Below are positions 42,957 through 53,233 of a stretch of 64,000 bases of DNA, one piece after another (position 1 is the stretch's first letter; each line of letters begins with the position of its first letter). A model generated the notes under the pieces. The model did not search any database and was not told the DNA's origin. It worked only from the letters and a program-made list of their open reading frames with translations. Source of the stretch: Zhouia amylolytica (GTDB lineage Bacteria; Bacteroidota; Bacteroidia; Flavobacteriales; Flavobacteriaceae); assembly GCF_900116365.1 (NCBI RefSeq), contig NZ_FPAG01000007.1, positions 186,001-250,000 on the forward strand, read 5' to 3'. Position numbers and translations under genes: made by a program.

Positions 42957-45900
42957 CTATGGTGTTGTACGGACTTTAATTACAACAAAGTATTGACTTT
43001 GTGATCCGGTATATTGAACTCGATCATCAAAATCACTGCCCGTATCGTTATTATAGATTTGCCAGGTTTTGTTTGGATCTATTTTACCGGCTTCATCGAG
43101 GTAAATTCTTCGTTTACCTACACTCACATTTGTTAAGGCATGAGGTGTAACCAAATTGTTCCAGGTACCATTAGCCAACTTCTCTGTCTGAATAGAATCA
43201 ACTTCTAAATTCCCTCCAATTACAGTAATATATTCGTTAGTCTTTTCGACCACAATATCAGTATGTGATGACGCACGATTTACCTCCTGGTTTGATCTGT
43301 TGACTACATCATTATAATTGACTGCGGTACTCCTTCCTACAATATCGCCAACTTGAGGAGCATAGTCACTAATTTTATAACCCCAAAACGGATTTCGACG
43401 ATTATTGTTTTCTTTGTTCAAAATGGCTTTAGCTATAAAATCTACATGACGTTGAGACCTTACAAACACGGAATTACTTGAAATCCCTGCCTCTCGAACA
43501 AGGTATCCGATAAAAGCAGCACTCCATGCAGCTCTCGTATTAATATTGTCGTTGGCCCTAGCTGTTGTAAAGGCTGTTGTTGCAGAACCCGTATCATTTG
43601 TATCGAAACAAGCCAGCCAGTAATCTCTTAACCGTTGTTCTACATGGCTCTCTGTTTCCCAGAAAGCATCGCCGGTATGAGAGCCTCCATTATGCCAAAA
43701 TTCATACTCACTAATTGCCCGGTTTTTCAAAGTATCCTTAAAATTAGTCATATTAGAAGGCACACCATTCATCCATGTGATATTCGGTCCTTGTCCTTCA
43801 GATAATTGAGGTATAGCTTCTGCAAACCTTACTATCTGGAAAAACAGGCTTCCTGAATTGTCGGTAACCATTTGTTCGAACATCTCTATAAAATCTTCAA
43901 AATATTCGAACTGCTCTTGTCCGTCAGCCGGATTTATAAACTTAAAGGTTACATCATTCTGATTATTGAGATCTCCTTCCATTCCAAATAACAATAAAGC
44001 ATGTGGCGAGAAACCTTCACTACTATCAGCATCAACAGTAACCCAAAGCGGGCCATAATGACTTAACCAATCGTAATACTGTTGTATGGTATAACTTGCA
44101 GGTGGCATGGCTTCCATATTCAATGCCGTAATAAATTGCTCTTTTTCAGAAGCTGGCAGACCTGTAGCATTATTGAACATATCTACATAATAATTTTCAT
44201 TTGGCGGATTTAAATTGTCACCTGCCATTCGTAACACTTCCTGAATTGGATTGGAACTTCTTAATTTCCAATTCATCATCATGGTAGCTACGGTTGCCCA
44301 ACATCCCATAGGAGGTTGAACTATACCTTCAACCTGGAAATTTACATTTATTGGTTGAGATCCTTCCGGTGGTCTTACGTTTATAGCCTCATGCGTACCA
44401 TCTGCATCGGTACGTTGAGCCTGAACCGATTGCCCTCTACTGATAGCCTCCGAGGCGGGTTGCATTAACGAAGGACGGTTCTGTTCTCGTTCAAACTGTT
44501 CACTTTCCCGTGCACTTTCACCACCGTCAATCTGTTGTTGCAGATGCTGACGTGTTAAGTTTTGAGCATCTTCCTCGCTGATGTTTCCATCGCGACGGGC
44601 CTGGGCTATTCCATCGGCTATACCCTGTGAATTTTGGGTGTTATGCTGTTGGGTGGCAAGGCTCTTAGCCATTTCCGCAAAAGCTTTCGCGTTTTCCTGA
44701 TTAGACAGGTACGTCTTCATGGCGTTTTCCTGATTGCCGCTTAAACCGGTAATATCTTTAAACACTCCCGATTTACCTAACAGTTCCGACATCTGAGCTA
44801 ATCCTGCTGCTGGTGCCGGTGCGTCCGGAGCATTCTGGATATTCACCATTGGGGTAGCAAAATCTTTATATTCCGGCTTATAATCGGTAATGGTTGGAGT
44901 CGGTGTAATTACCGGTGAAATTTGAGTTGGTTCTTCGGTTCTAAACTTATCCCAATCCTGAGATGAGTTCTCTTTCACCATTTCACAGGCATCACAATTA
45001 CCCTGGATAGCCTCCATGAATACGCCTTTAGTAGGAACACTCAATCTGTACGGTGGTATTGGTGTTAAAGGTTTGTAGTAATCAAATAAAGTAGTCTCTT
45101 CGAATACATTATCCCCTATCTCTTCGAGCATATTATTTCGTCCCACCCGGTAACCATCAGCAACCGGAAATACAAGTGAGTTTCCTGTTATGGTGACCAG
45201 TTCATTCTTGACCACTGAGGCCAGACTGCGCATAACCGACTTGTTTCCTGTAGAAGTATAGGTCTGAATATTAAAGCCATCCAGTAACATATACCTTCGG
45301 TCGGGATCTAAGTTAGCCCAGAGTATCTTGTTGTAATGCTCGAGGTTGCTATTGAGATGTTCTATCAGTTCATTTACTAAATATTCATCTTCTTTACGTG
45401 GATTTCTTTTTTCGAATGAGTTTAAAGGTGTATTAATATTCTCAACATCATCGTGTAAATCATTATAAATACGTCTGTTTATAAGAGTTGAGGAATGATG
45501 ATCACTTCTATAATTAATTTGAATACTGTGAAGTTTAAAGGTCACAAAATCAAAGAATAAGTCATGATGTTCTCCGGTAAGCGGAGAAGAATAATCAATT
45601 TCTATTTCATCAATAGATTTTCGGGTAATACTGGCAGGAATGCCATTATCTTTAATATAATACTTAAGAATTCTATTCCCTCCTTTATACTTTCTATCCT
45701 CTGTAAGATCAATATCTCCCAATGGTGTAATGGAGATTCTTCCTCCACTTCCACCTGTGGCGTCATTAATAAGATTACTTACAATTTGAGGGGCTATATG
45801 TTCATTAAATATGCGATCCCAATCGGCAATCACATTACCATTAAAATATTGAAATAATTCTTGCAAGTCCATATCCAGTATCTGCGCATATGCTTCCCAT

Positions 45901-48900
45901 AGTTTCTTTTCCTTTTCCATACCTGCAAAGAAATCCATAGGAGTAGGAGTCTCATCACCATCAAAAACAATTCCCATAAAGTCATCAAATACATTTATAC
46001 CATTTGAGCCATCGAAATTTACCCTAATACATTTTGCAGGGGGTACACTTTCATAGTTAGCATCCAGCGTCATGAACATATCAAATATTTGTCCACGGGT
46101 TAAAACTTCCGTAGAAGTAGTATTTCGCTTAATAGATGGTCCTTTAGCTGCACAAGGAACAACAGCCCCCACAACCGAATCTTTGATATTCTCGCGAATT
46201 GTACCGGCTACATCTATTCCTGCGTCTGATGTAATGGTCTTTTTTATAACCGGAAAAGATAGTATTCTGTCAAACCTTGTTTTTGGTCTTGGAATATGTA
46301 TGTTAAACTTCATATGCCCTGAAAGTTCAGTAATAACTTCATCAGCATAGGTATTCTCAGGAAAATCCACACGCTCATAAGCTGTTTTTATACGCTCATT
46401 GGCATCAAAAGCTTTTAACAAAGGATGTTGTCTTCTTATAAATGAAAATGGTCTTAAATAGGTATTAGAAGGGATAGGTTTTAGATTTTTAGCTAAAATA
46501 TCTTTCCACTTATGGATGTTCTCTGTTGAGAAATTGGTCATTAATAACGGAACAAACACACATTCTTCAACATGTGAGAGTTCCTGGTAAATGGCATAAT
46601 GTCTCAATACCTCGAAATACATCATCGTCAACGAATGGCAATGGTTATGATTGGCTACCGTTTCTGCGGTTACTCCATAGTCTTGTCCTTCGGTAACCGT
46701 AGTTACAACGGATGCATTTAGTTCGCGGTAACTTTCTGCGTTCTGCATCAGGGATTGTCTTAGTTTTTCACCAAAAGACTGAGAGATATTTCGGGAACTG
46801 TTTTGAGATGCAGAGGAATTTGAATTCGCAAATCCTCCGGCAACTCCTAAAGATGCTCCAATGCCACCATAGGAAACACCTACACCTAAACCGGCTGACA
46901 TTCCGGAAGTGTGTGCTCTGCTTCTTCCGCTCATATTTTCATTAATACCTCCACTGATCTGATCGGTAATAAATCGATCACTGATTAGTTCGGCAGATAA
47001 ACTTTCTCCCTGGGATATGCTTTGTGATTCTGCACCGGTTAATGAATGCGAAGATTCAAACACTACAATTTGTTTCTTTTGTCCGGGTGCCAAGGGTAGT
47101 GAATACACTAAATCTCCTAAAGAATATCCATCTGCTTTGAAAACGGACTTATAATGGAGTATATGCCCTGTGGCCACAGAAACTGCCTGATACATTGAAA
47201 GGTTTTCTTTCGCATCGGGAGCATCTTCCCAGCGAATAGGATTATCGAGTCCTACTTCTCTCCTATCAAGGGTTTTCTTTCCTCCTACCAGGTTATATGA
47301 TATTTTACCATCTCGCTCCTTTTTCTTTTCCAGTACATAATTTGATACTTCAGGATCTGATATACGTACAATGGCGTTATAACTATATTCTCTTAAGGTT
47401 CTGTTGGGTGTAGAAAGATTGATACATGAACCTCCAATATCCTGAGTATATTCATCAGAGTTAATCAGGTCTTCCTGATCGGGTAACCTTTTGGCTTTTT
47501 TAGGGGTGTGACAACCGCAATCGTCTTCTTCGGATTCACTTTCCGGCACCTGTACTTCTTCATCAATCAGGAGTAAATAAATAAAATCGTCTGAAATAGT
47601 TTCATTGGAGTTATCTTGATCTACATCCAGGTCAACCGGACTATTGGGCATTAAGGAAACCATGGCCTGAGCTTCGGTATAATCCCCATAAGGATAATCT
47701 AATGAAAAGTTTCCTGATTGGTCTGTAGTAGAAGAAGCTACGATTCGATTTATTTCATCACCTTCTTTTTTAGCCTGAACAATAATTGTTAGTCCATTTA
47801 AATTATACTTATCACCATTTTGCAGGACCTTTCCCCTCAATCGCTTCGTACTTCGTGGTATGCCTGTTTGCGGATCAACCTCTATGGTTCCGGAAGGATA
47901 TTTTTTTATGGTTATATCGAGATTCTGCAAGGTTTCGTCCGTTTTACGAAGTTTATCTTCCCAAAGTACGGCACCGTCGTAACCTTTAACCTTTATGGTT
48001 ATCGGTCCGGATATATTGTTTGTGAGTATAACTTCGTCTTCAGTAAAATTGAAAGCTATCTTATTATTTTCAATCTTCCGGGCACTTGATAACCAATCGT
48101 ATTTTAATATTTTGGGGGTTCCATCCGGATGTTGATATTCTACAGAGAGGTCGTAGAAATCTAAATCTTGCTGACTAACTTCCTCCTCTGAAATAATAGT
48201 CATTTCTCCTGCTATAGACAAGGTATTAATTTCAGGAACTGCGATTGGGAAATCGAATAATTTGTTGAAGTTTTCTTGTAAATATTCAAAGAATTCCTTG
48301 CTTATATTATATTCGGACTTCTTAAGAAAGTCTCTTAATTGTGTAATTCCAATCGTAAAATCAGCATCCATAAATTCAGGATGCTCTCCATTGAGATCAA
48401 CAAGAATTTGGATAAAGTTTAATACAAATTCATCAGTGATATTCCTGTCCGGATGAGCTGCATCGAAAATATATTTAAATAACTCATACGCCTCTTTATT
48501 TATAATAAAAACACGATTATTGTATTGTTCAGGAAGATTTGACAAGCCTTTTTCATTCAATTTCTCAGTTTTTTTAGAAGTAATATCGCCATATGTGCTT
48601 CTAAACTTACCGTATTCCTCTTGATGATTACGCCTGTCAAAATCAGAAGAATAAGGGGATTTCAAATAGTAAATACCTTCAAATTCTTTTGACTTTATAA
48701 CCTGATTCAGCCCGTCTTTGATATCTATGGTAAATTTAAAGGAGTAATCATTGATATTGATTCCAACATCTCTTAGGATATCAATAAAGTGATATAGGAA
48801 AAAGCCATAGATATCTTCAGTATCAGACCCGACCAATTCGGGTAATGGCAGATGAACCTTATAGGAGTTGTCATCAATATCCTGAGAGGTACTAAAAGTC

Positions 48901-49043
48901 TTATGGTCACTAACATATCGCGAAATATGACTCCTACTGATATTAAAAGAAAATTTAGGAATCTTTACTTCTATAGATATATTGTTTAAATCAGATGAAC
49001 GCTGGTCATCTGCTGATGAAAAAGTAAATTGTACTGAAGCCAT
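42957..49043 (-). CDS. Giant multidomain protein: C39-like cysteine peptidase plus DUF2272
   Basis: 2028 residues, no signal peptide or lipobox. Residues 1-390 are beta-rich and unassigned. About 400-470 resembles a carboxypeptidase-regulatory/Ig-like domain (LRGKVLQNGDKYNLNGLTII, then SGNFSLDYPYGDY). A Cys motif CGCH sits near 508, SLGDLVYSLPLAPGQKKQI near 645, a Gly/Ser-rich hydrophobic stretch at about 713-748, and a conserved-looking HNHCHSLTMMYFEVLRH near 800. A Gln/Asn-rich linker at about 1440-1560 leads to a papain-like domain with Cys1581 (PPMGCWAT), His1681 (SPHALLL) and Asn1704 (FINPADG), then DUF2272 (about 1776-1990: WSAAFIGYLVREAG, VGDIVG, SHTDIVVE). Function unknown; an effector or toxin is one reading. 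Confidence 0.75.
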   Translation of the reverse strand: MASVQFTFSSADDQRSSDLNNISIEVKIPKFSFNISRSHISRYVSDHKTFSTSQDIDDNSYKVHLPLPELVGSDTEDIYGFFLYHFIDILRDVGININDYSFKFTIDIKDGLNQVIKSKEFEGIYYLKSPYSSDFDRRNHQEEYGKFRSTYGDITSKKTEKLNEKGLSNLPEQYNNRVFIINKEAYELFKYIFDAAHPDRNITDEFVLNFIQILVDLNGEHPEFMDADFTIGITQLRDFLKKSEYNISKEFFEYLQENFNKLFDFPIAVPEINTLSIAGEMTIISEEEVSQQDLDFYDLSVEYQHPDGTPKILKYDWLSSARKIENNKIAFNFTEDEVILTNNISGPITIKVKGYDGAVLWEDKLRKTDETLQNLDITIKKYPSGTIEVDPQTGIPRSTKRLRGKVLQNGDKYNLNGLTIIVQAKKEGDEINRIVASSTTDQSGNFSLDYPYGDYTEAQAMVSLMPNSPVDLDVDQDNSNETISDDFIYLLLIDEEVQVPESESEEDDCGCHTPKKAKRLPDQEDLINSDEYTQDIGGSCINLSTPNRTLREYSYNAIVRISDPEVSNYVLEKKKERDGKISYNLVGGKKTLDRREVGLDNPIRWEDAPDAKENLSMYQAVSVATGHILHYKSVFKADGYSLGDLVYSLPLAPGQKKQIVVFESSHSLTGAESQSISQGESLSAELISDRFITDQISGGINENMSGRSRAHTSGMSAGLGVGVSYGGIGASLGVAGGFANSNSSASQNSSRNISQSFGEKLRQSLMQNAESYRELNASVVTTVTEGQDYGVTAETVANHNHCHSLTMMYFEVLRHYAIYQELSHVEECVFVPLLMTNFSTENIHKWKDILAKNLKPIPSNTYLRPFSFIRRQHPLLKAFDANERIKTAYERVDFPENTYADEVITELSGHMKFNIHIPRPKTRFDRILSFPVIKKTITSDAGIDVAGTIRENIKDSVVGAVVPCAAKGPSIKRNTTSTEVLTRGQIFDMFMTLDANYESVPPAKCIRVNFDGSNGINVFDDFMGIVFDGDETPTPMDFFAGMEKEKKLWEAYAQILDMDLQELFQYFNGNVIADWDRIFNEHIAPQIVSNLINDATGGSGGRISITPLGDIDLTEDRKYKGGNRILKYYIKDNGIPASITRKSIDEIEIDYSSPLTGEHHDLFFDFVTFKLHSIQINYRSDHHSSTLINRRIYNDLHDDVENINTPLNSFEKRNPRKEDEYLVNELIEHLNSNLEHYNKILWANLDPDRRYMLLDGFNIQTYTSTGNKSVMRSLASVVKNELVTITGNSLVFPVADGYRVGRNNMLEEIGDNVFEETTLFDYYKPLTPIPPYRLSVPTKGVFMEAIQGNCDACEMVKENSSQDWDKFRTEEPTQISPVITPTPTITDYKPEYKDFATPMVNIQNAPDAPAPAAGLAQMSELLGKSGVFKDITGLSGNQENAMKTYLSNQENAKAFAEMAKSLATQQHNTQNSQGIADGIAQARRDGNISEEDAQNLTRQHLQQQIDGGESARESEQFEREQNRPSLMQPASEAISRGQSVQAQRTDADGTHEAINVRPPEGSQPINVNFQVEGIVQPPMGCWATVATMMMNWKLRSSNPIQEVLRMAGDNLNPPNENYYVDMFNNATGLPASEKEQFITALNMEAMPPASYTIQQYYDWLSHYGPLWVTVDADSSEGFSPHALLLFGMEGDLNNQNDVTFKFINPADGQEQFEYFEDFIEMFEQMVTDNSGSLFFQIVRFAEAIPQLSEGQGPNITWMNGVPSNMTNFKDTLKNRAISEYEFWHNGGSHTGDAFWETESHVEQRLRDYWLACFDTNDTGSATTAFTTARANDNINTRAAWSAAFIGYLVREAGISSNSVFVRSQRHVDFIAKAILNKENNNRRNPFWGYKISDYAPQVGDIVGRSTAVNYNDVVNRSNQEVNRASSHTDIVVEKTNEYITVIGGNLEVDSIQTEKLANGTWNNLVTPHALTNVSVGKRRIYLDEAGKIDPNKTWQIYNNDTGSDFDDRVQYTGSQSQYFVVIKVRTTP

Positions 49044-49492
49044 AACATTTGTTGTTTTTAGATTTTTGAGTCATTGATAAGGCTGGGGATCGTGGGCATT
49101 TTGATTATACTTAGCATAATCATGTTATAAAGATCTAAAACAACTACTTGTTAATCAATGGGTTATTCCCTTTTTATGAACGGGGATTTTTCCTTAGAAA
49201 CTACACATTTATTAGAGGGAAGACTGTCTGAATTGTAATAAGAAAACAGATATGTGTTATGGTATGAGCTATTCGGATTATTTTCTCATGGTAACAGACA
49301 CTATCAATATATTCCGATTTTTTAAGCCAATTTTTGCCACACTTATGACTATACGGCCAAATAAGCGAGAGCATCATTTCATAAAATGTTCCCTTTATTC
49401 TACACGTACTCTTGGGAACAAGTGAAATGAGCCTGGATACTAAAGCTATTATAGTTATTCACTTAATTATAAATTATAATAACTAAGACCTA
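49044..49492. other. Intergenic region upstream of the giant gene
   Basis: About 450 bases without a gene. A dyad TGATTAT-N7-ATAATCA at 49102-49122 lies about 60 bases upstream of the giant gene and may be an operator. No TAnnTTTG box at a convincing distance and no other structure was recognised. Confidence 0.5.
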
Positions 49493-51850
49493 TTATTCAG
49501 GTCTTAGTTTGATGTTTACTTCTTCTATTTTACCTTGAAATTCATTAGCTCCATAGGTTTCTGTAACAGGTGAGCCTGTATCTACTCCGATGCCAAAAGT
49601 ATCGATACCAAATCGAGCCGGTACGGTCGCTTCCAATCTACCTTCCCCTACTTTTTCATTATTCATATATAAATTTACGGTGGCTCCTTTACCCATTCCG
49701 CCTCCGTCGTAATTGAATTCCACTTTAATACTGGCCAAACCATCAGGCAATGGCTTAGCGGACGTGATCGTCATAATATCGGATTCAAAGAAATTGTACA
49801 AAAAAGTTGGATTTCCGTTTTTAACGAACAAGGTATAGCCCCCTCCAAGACCTCCGATGGCATTAATTACACCATCTTTCATTCCCCTTTTAGTATTTAC
49901 CAAAGCTTCCATTGTCCACGAGGTATTTTTAGTATTTGGTGCTGCAGTTTCGGGAATTCGTATGGCTCCTTCATAGTAGGTGAACTCTTTGCGATCTCCT
50001 AGTGGTGAGGGTTTTGGTACTGCCAGCCGGGCAGCCCCGCGGTCATCTAGTGGAAATACATGGTATTTTTCAGCTTCTTTTTCCCATAGCTCTTTTAATT
50101 CTTCTAATTTTTCCGGGTATTGATCAGCTACATTATTGGATTCCGAAAAATCTTCCGCTACATTATAGAGTTCCCATACTTCATTTTCATAACCCGGTGC
50201 AAAATCCTGTCGCCATGGAAAAGTATGCTGATGAGCAGCTACCCAGCCATCGTGATATAAAGCGCGGTTACTGAACACTTCAAAATATTGTGTGGTTCGT
50301 ATTTCCGGGGCATCTGCGTCGGTAAATGTAGACATAAAAGATTTCCCATCCATAGGGCGTTGTTGAACCCCTTCGACATAAGCCGGCATTTGAATCCCTG
50401 TTGCCTCTAAAACGGTAGGAACTATATCAATAATATGAAGAAACTGAGACCGTATGCCCCCTTTATCTTTAATTACCTTAGGCCAGGAAACCACCATGGG
50501 GTTTCTGGTACCCCCAAAATGAGAGGCTACTTGTTTCACCCATGGAAATGGGGTGTTTCCTGCAAAGGCCCATCCAATAGGAAAATGGGGTTCAGTATCC
50601 GGACCTCCTATTTCATCCGCTTTTTTGAGATTTTCTTCTATGCTACTAGGGATTCCGTTTAATGCTTTAACTTCATTAATAGTTCCTTGTAAACCACCCT
50701 CAGCACTGGCTCCATTATCTCCTACTATATACATTACAAGGGTATTATCTGCGTCTGGAAGCTCCCTGACAGCCTTTAATAAACGTCCTACTTCATGATC
50801 TGTAAAGGCCAAATAACCCGCGAAATTTTCATATAAGAGGGTATAAAACTTCTTTTCCTCTTCACCTAATGAATCCCAAACAGGAACGTTCTCGTTTCTT
50901 TCGGACAGTGCCGCATCCTGAGGAATTATTCCCATTTCCTTTTGACGTGCATAAACAATTTCACGTTCCTTATCCCAGCCATGGTCGAATTTCCCTTTGA
51001 ATTTTTCGCTCCATTCCTTTCGCACATGGTGAGGGGCATGAACCGCTCCAGGGGCATAATACATGAAAACAGGTTTATCGGGGGAGATTGATTTTTGAAG
51101 TTGTAGCCATTCAATGGCTTTATTAGTCATATCCGTTTGAAAATGATAGCCTTCTTCCGGAGTTTCTTCGGGTTCTACCGGTACGGTATTTTCAAATATA
51201 ACCGGGTAGTACTGATGTGTTTCTCCTGCATTAAATCCATAGAAGTAATCAAAACCTAATCCCGTCGGCCAGCGATCAAAAGGTCCGGCTGCAGAAGTCT
51301 CCCAGTCAGGAGTGTTGTGATTTTTACCAAACCAAGAGGTATTTACACCATTATATTTCATCAGTTTTCCAATCGTGGCGGTTGAACGAGGGATCATAGT
51401 GGTATAACTTGGATATCCCGTTGCCCATTCTGCTAAAAACCCACTCCCTGAGTTATGATGATTTCTTCCCGTAATTAAAGCAGCTCTCGACGGACCGCAA
51501 ATAGCAGTAGTATGAAAGCGATTATATCGCAATCCTACATTTGCTAAAGAATCTAAATGTGGGGTGGGAATTGATCCTCCAAAAGTACTTGTCATCCCAA
51601 ATCCAACATCATCAAGCAAAATGATAATGACATTCGGAGCGTCGGCTTTTGGTGATGGTAAATCAGGCCAATCCATTTCGGAATCCTGATAAGTCCTCCC
51701 AATTTTACCCTTGAACTCGGGATCATCATAAGGTAGTTTTGATGTTTCTTCAAGCTGTGAGGCACTCTTTTCTTTCTGTTGACAAGAAGTAATCAATAAA
51801 ATACTTACCAATGCGATAAAGAACGATAAACCGGTTTTTTGAATCTTCAT
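49493..51850 (-). CDS. Arylsulfatase (sulfatase S1 family), lipoprotein
   Basis: 785 residues. The lipobox is LLITSC (Cys23). The sulfatase core has the metal-binding NVIIILLDDVGFG and the formylglycine motif Cys118-Gly-Pro-Ser-Arg (AICGPSRAALITGRNHH), typical of cysteine-type sulfatases needing the anaerobic/aerobic maturase, which is not in the window. Later motifs are GYFYGFNAGETHQYY-like loops and VADQYPEKLEELKELWEKEAEKYHVFPLDDR. A C-terminal beta-sandwich (about 645-785, TMEALVNTKRGMKDGVI to IKLRPE) resembles a LamG/concanavalin domain. It should hydrolyse sulfate esters in the envelope; no polysaccharide-utilisation genes flank it. Confidence 0.93.
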   Translation of the reverse strand: MKIQKTGLSFFIALVSILLITSCQQKEKSASQLEETSKLPYDDPEFKGKIGRTYQDSEMDWPDLPSPKADAPNVIIILLDDVGFGMTSTFGGSIPTPHLDSLANVGLRYNRFHTTAICGPSRAALITGRNHHNSGSGFLAEWATGYPSYTTMIPRSTATIGKLMKYNGVNTSWFGKNHNTPDWETSAAGPFDRWPTGLGFDYFYGFNAGETHQYYPVIFENTVPVEPEETPEEGYHFQTDMTNKAIEWLQLQKSISPDKPVFMYYAPGAVHAPHHVRKEWSEKFKGKFDHGWDKEREIVYARQKEMGIIPQDAALSERNENVPVWDSLGEEEKKFYTLLYENFAGYLAFTDHEVGRLLKAVRELPDADNTLVMYIVGDNGASAEGGLQGTINEVKALNGIPSSIEENLKKADEIGGPDTEPHFPIGWAFAGNTPFPWVKQVASHFGGTRNPMVVSWPKVIKDKGGIRSQFLHIIDIVPTVLEATGIQMPAYVEGVQQRPMDGKSFMSTFTDADAPEIRTTQYFEVFSNRALYHDGWVAAHQHTFPWRQDFAPGYENEVWELYNVAEDFSESNNVADQYPEKLEELKELWEKEAEKYHVFPLDDRGAARLAVPKPSPLGDRKEFTYYEGAIRIPETAAPNTKNTSWTMEALVNTKRGMKDGVINAIGGLGGGYTLFVKNGNPTFLYNFFESDIMTITSAKPLPDGLASIKVEFNYDGGGMGKGATVNLYMNNEKVGEGRLEATVPARFGIDTFGIGVDTGSPVTETYGANEFQGKIEEVNIKLRPE

Positions 51851-52071
51851 GTATCTCTGTTTTTAGGTGGTAAAACTCATACCCATCTATAAGCAGACGA
51901 ACCGTATCGAATGAAAAATTAACGGTTGTTTTTAATTATTTCTAACCATGCCAACAGATCAGGTCTTATAAAGATAGTAGAAAAAATTCTATGTGCGAAA
52001 AATATTTCAGACTTCAATAATGATATAAACAACACTGAATAAGCATCTTACAACTAAATCCTGCAAGAAAC

Positions 52072-53187
52072 TCAACACCTGTCTAGAAGAAAAGGATAAT
52101 CGGTATACCCCCTTTCATCTCCACCACCAAATAGCGTATGGGTGTCTGTTATCTCATTCATTTGGGCATTTAATGCTACTCGTTCAGGATAATCCGGGTT
52201 CGCTAAAAATCCGCGACCAAACCCGATCAAATCTACGAGCCCTTCTTTCAATAAAGCCTCTCCTTGTTCCGGTGTTTTATTACCGGTTGCAATGACGGTA
52301 TTATGGAAGTTATTTCGTAATTCTACTCTGAAATTATCGGGAATTTCCGGGGCATCATCCCAATCTGCCTCACTCAGGTGAATGTAGGTCACCCCTATTT
52401 CATCAAGAGCTTTAACTGCCAACATGATGGTATCCAGGATTTCCGGATCGTCCATATCCTTAAATTTAATAAAAGGTGATAAGCGAACCCCAACATGAGC
52501 ATTCCCTACCGCCTCCACCACCGCCCTGGTGATTTCAAGAAGCAATTGAATTCTATTTTCTTTACTTCCTCCATAGCGATCGGTCCGTTTATTCGCATTG
52601 CTTCGTAAAAACTGATCGATCAAATATCCATTGGCTCCGTGAATTTCTACCCCATCAAAACCGGCTTCCATAGCATTTAATGCCCCTTGAGCAAAGGTTT
52701 CAATTGCCTGATCGATATCTTGCTGACTCATTTCTTTAGGTTCATCAACCGGCACAAAGGTAGCATCTCCGTTGGGGGCTCCGTTAAATATATACACTTG
52801 GGTATCCTTAGCCTTTATAGCTGAAGGTCCCATCGGTTGGAGTCCATTAACTTTATAAGCACTAACACGACCAACATGCCAAAGTTGCAAGAAGATCTTG
52901 CTTCCTTTCTGATGTACTTTTTTAGTTACCTGCTTCCAGGCTTCAATTTGTTCTTTAGTGTATATTCCAGGTGTATTGGCATAGCCTTTACCCTGTAAAG
53001 AAACCTGGGTGGCTTCAGTGATGATAATCCCTGCTGAAGTTCTTTGTCCGTAGTATTCCGCCATTAATGCATTTGGAACATCCCCGGGCTGAGAACTTCT
53101 TGAGCGGGTCATTGGCGCCATTAAAAAGCGGTTCTTCAATAGTTTTCCGCTCAAATTATAGGGTTCGAATAGTTTGTTATATTTCAT
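52072..53187 (-). CDS. Alkene reductase, Old Yellow Enzyme family
   Basis: 371 residues from the ATG at 53187 (MKYNKLFEPYN); a start five codons earlier is possible. The OYE barrel shows RFLMAPMTRSRS, LQLWHVGRVS, the active-site pair in DGVEIHGANGYLIDQFLRSNANKRTDRYGGS and the late FMN loop LIGFGRGFLANPDYPERV. It reduces activated C=C bonds with NADPH and FMN. It is the last gene of a GNAT-ADH-OYE unit, all on the minus strand with short gaps, an arrangement suited to electrophile detoxification. Confidence 0.94.
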   Translation of the reverse strand: MKYNKLFEPYNLSGKLLKNRFLMAPMTRSRSSQPGDVPNALMAEYYGQRTSAGIIITEATQVSLQGKGYANTPGIYTKEQIEAWKQVTKKVHQKGSKIFLQLWHVGRVSAYKVNGLQPMGPSAIKAKDTQVYIFNGAPNGDATFVPVDEPKEMSQQDIDQAIETFAQGALNAMEAGFDGVEIHGANGYLIDQFLRSNANKRTDRYGGSKENRIQLLLEITRAVVEAVGNAHVGVRLSPFIKFKDMDDPEILDTIMLAVKALDEIGVTYIHLSEADWDDAPEIPDNFRVELRNNFHNTVIATGNKTPEQGEALLKEGLVDLIGFGRGFLANPDYPERVALNAQMNEITDTHTLFGGGDERGYTDYPFLLDRC

Positions 53188-53233
53188 TTTATTTCTCTTC
53201 ATTTTGACCGCTGAAAACGGGATCAGTTGTTGC

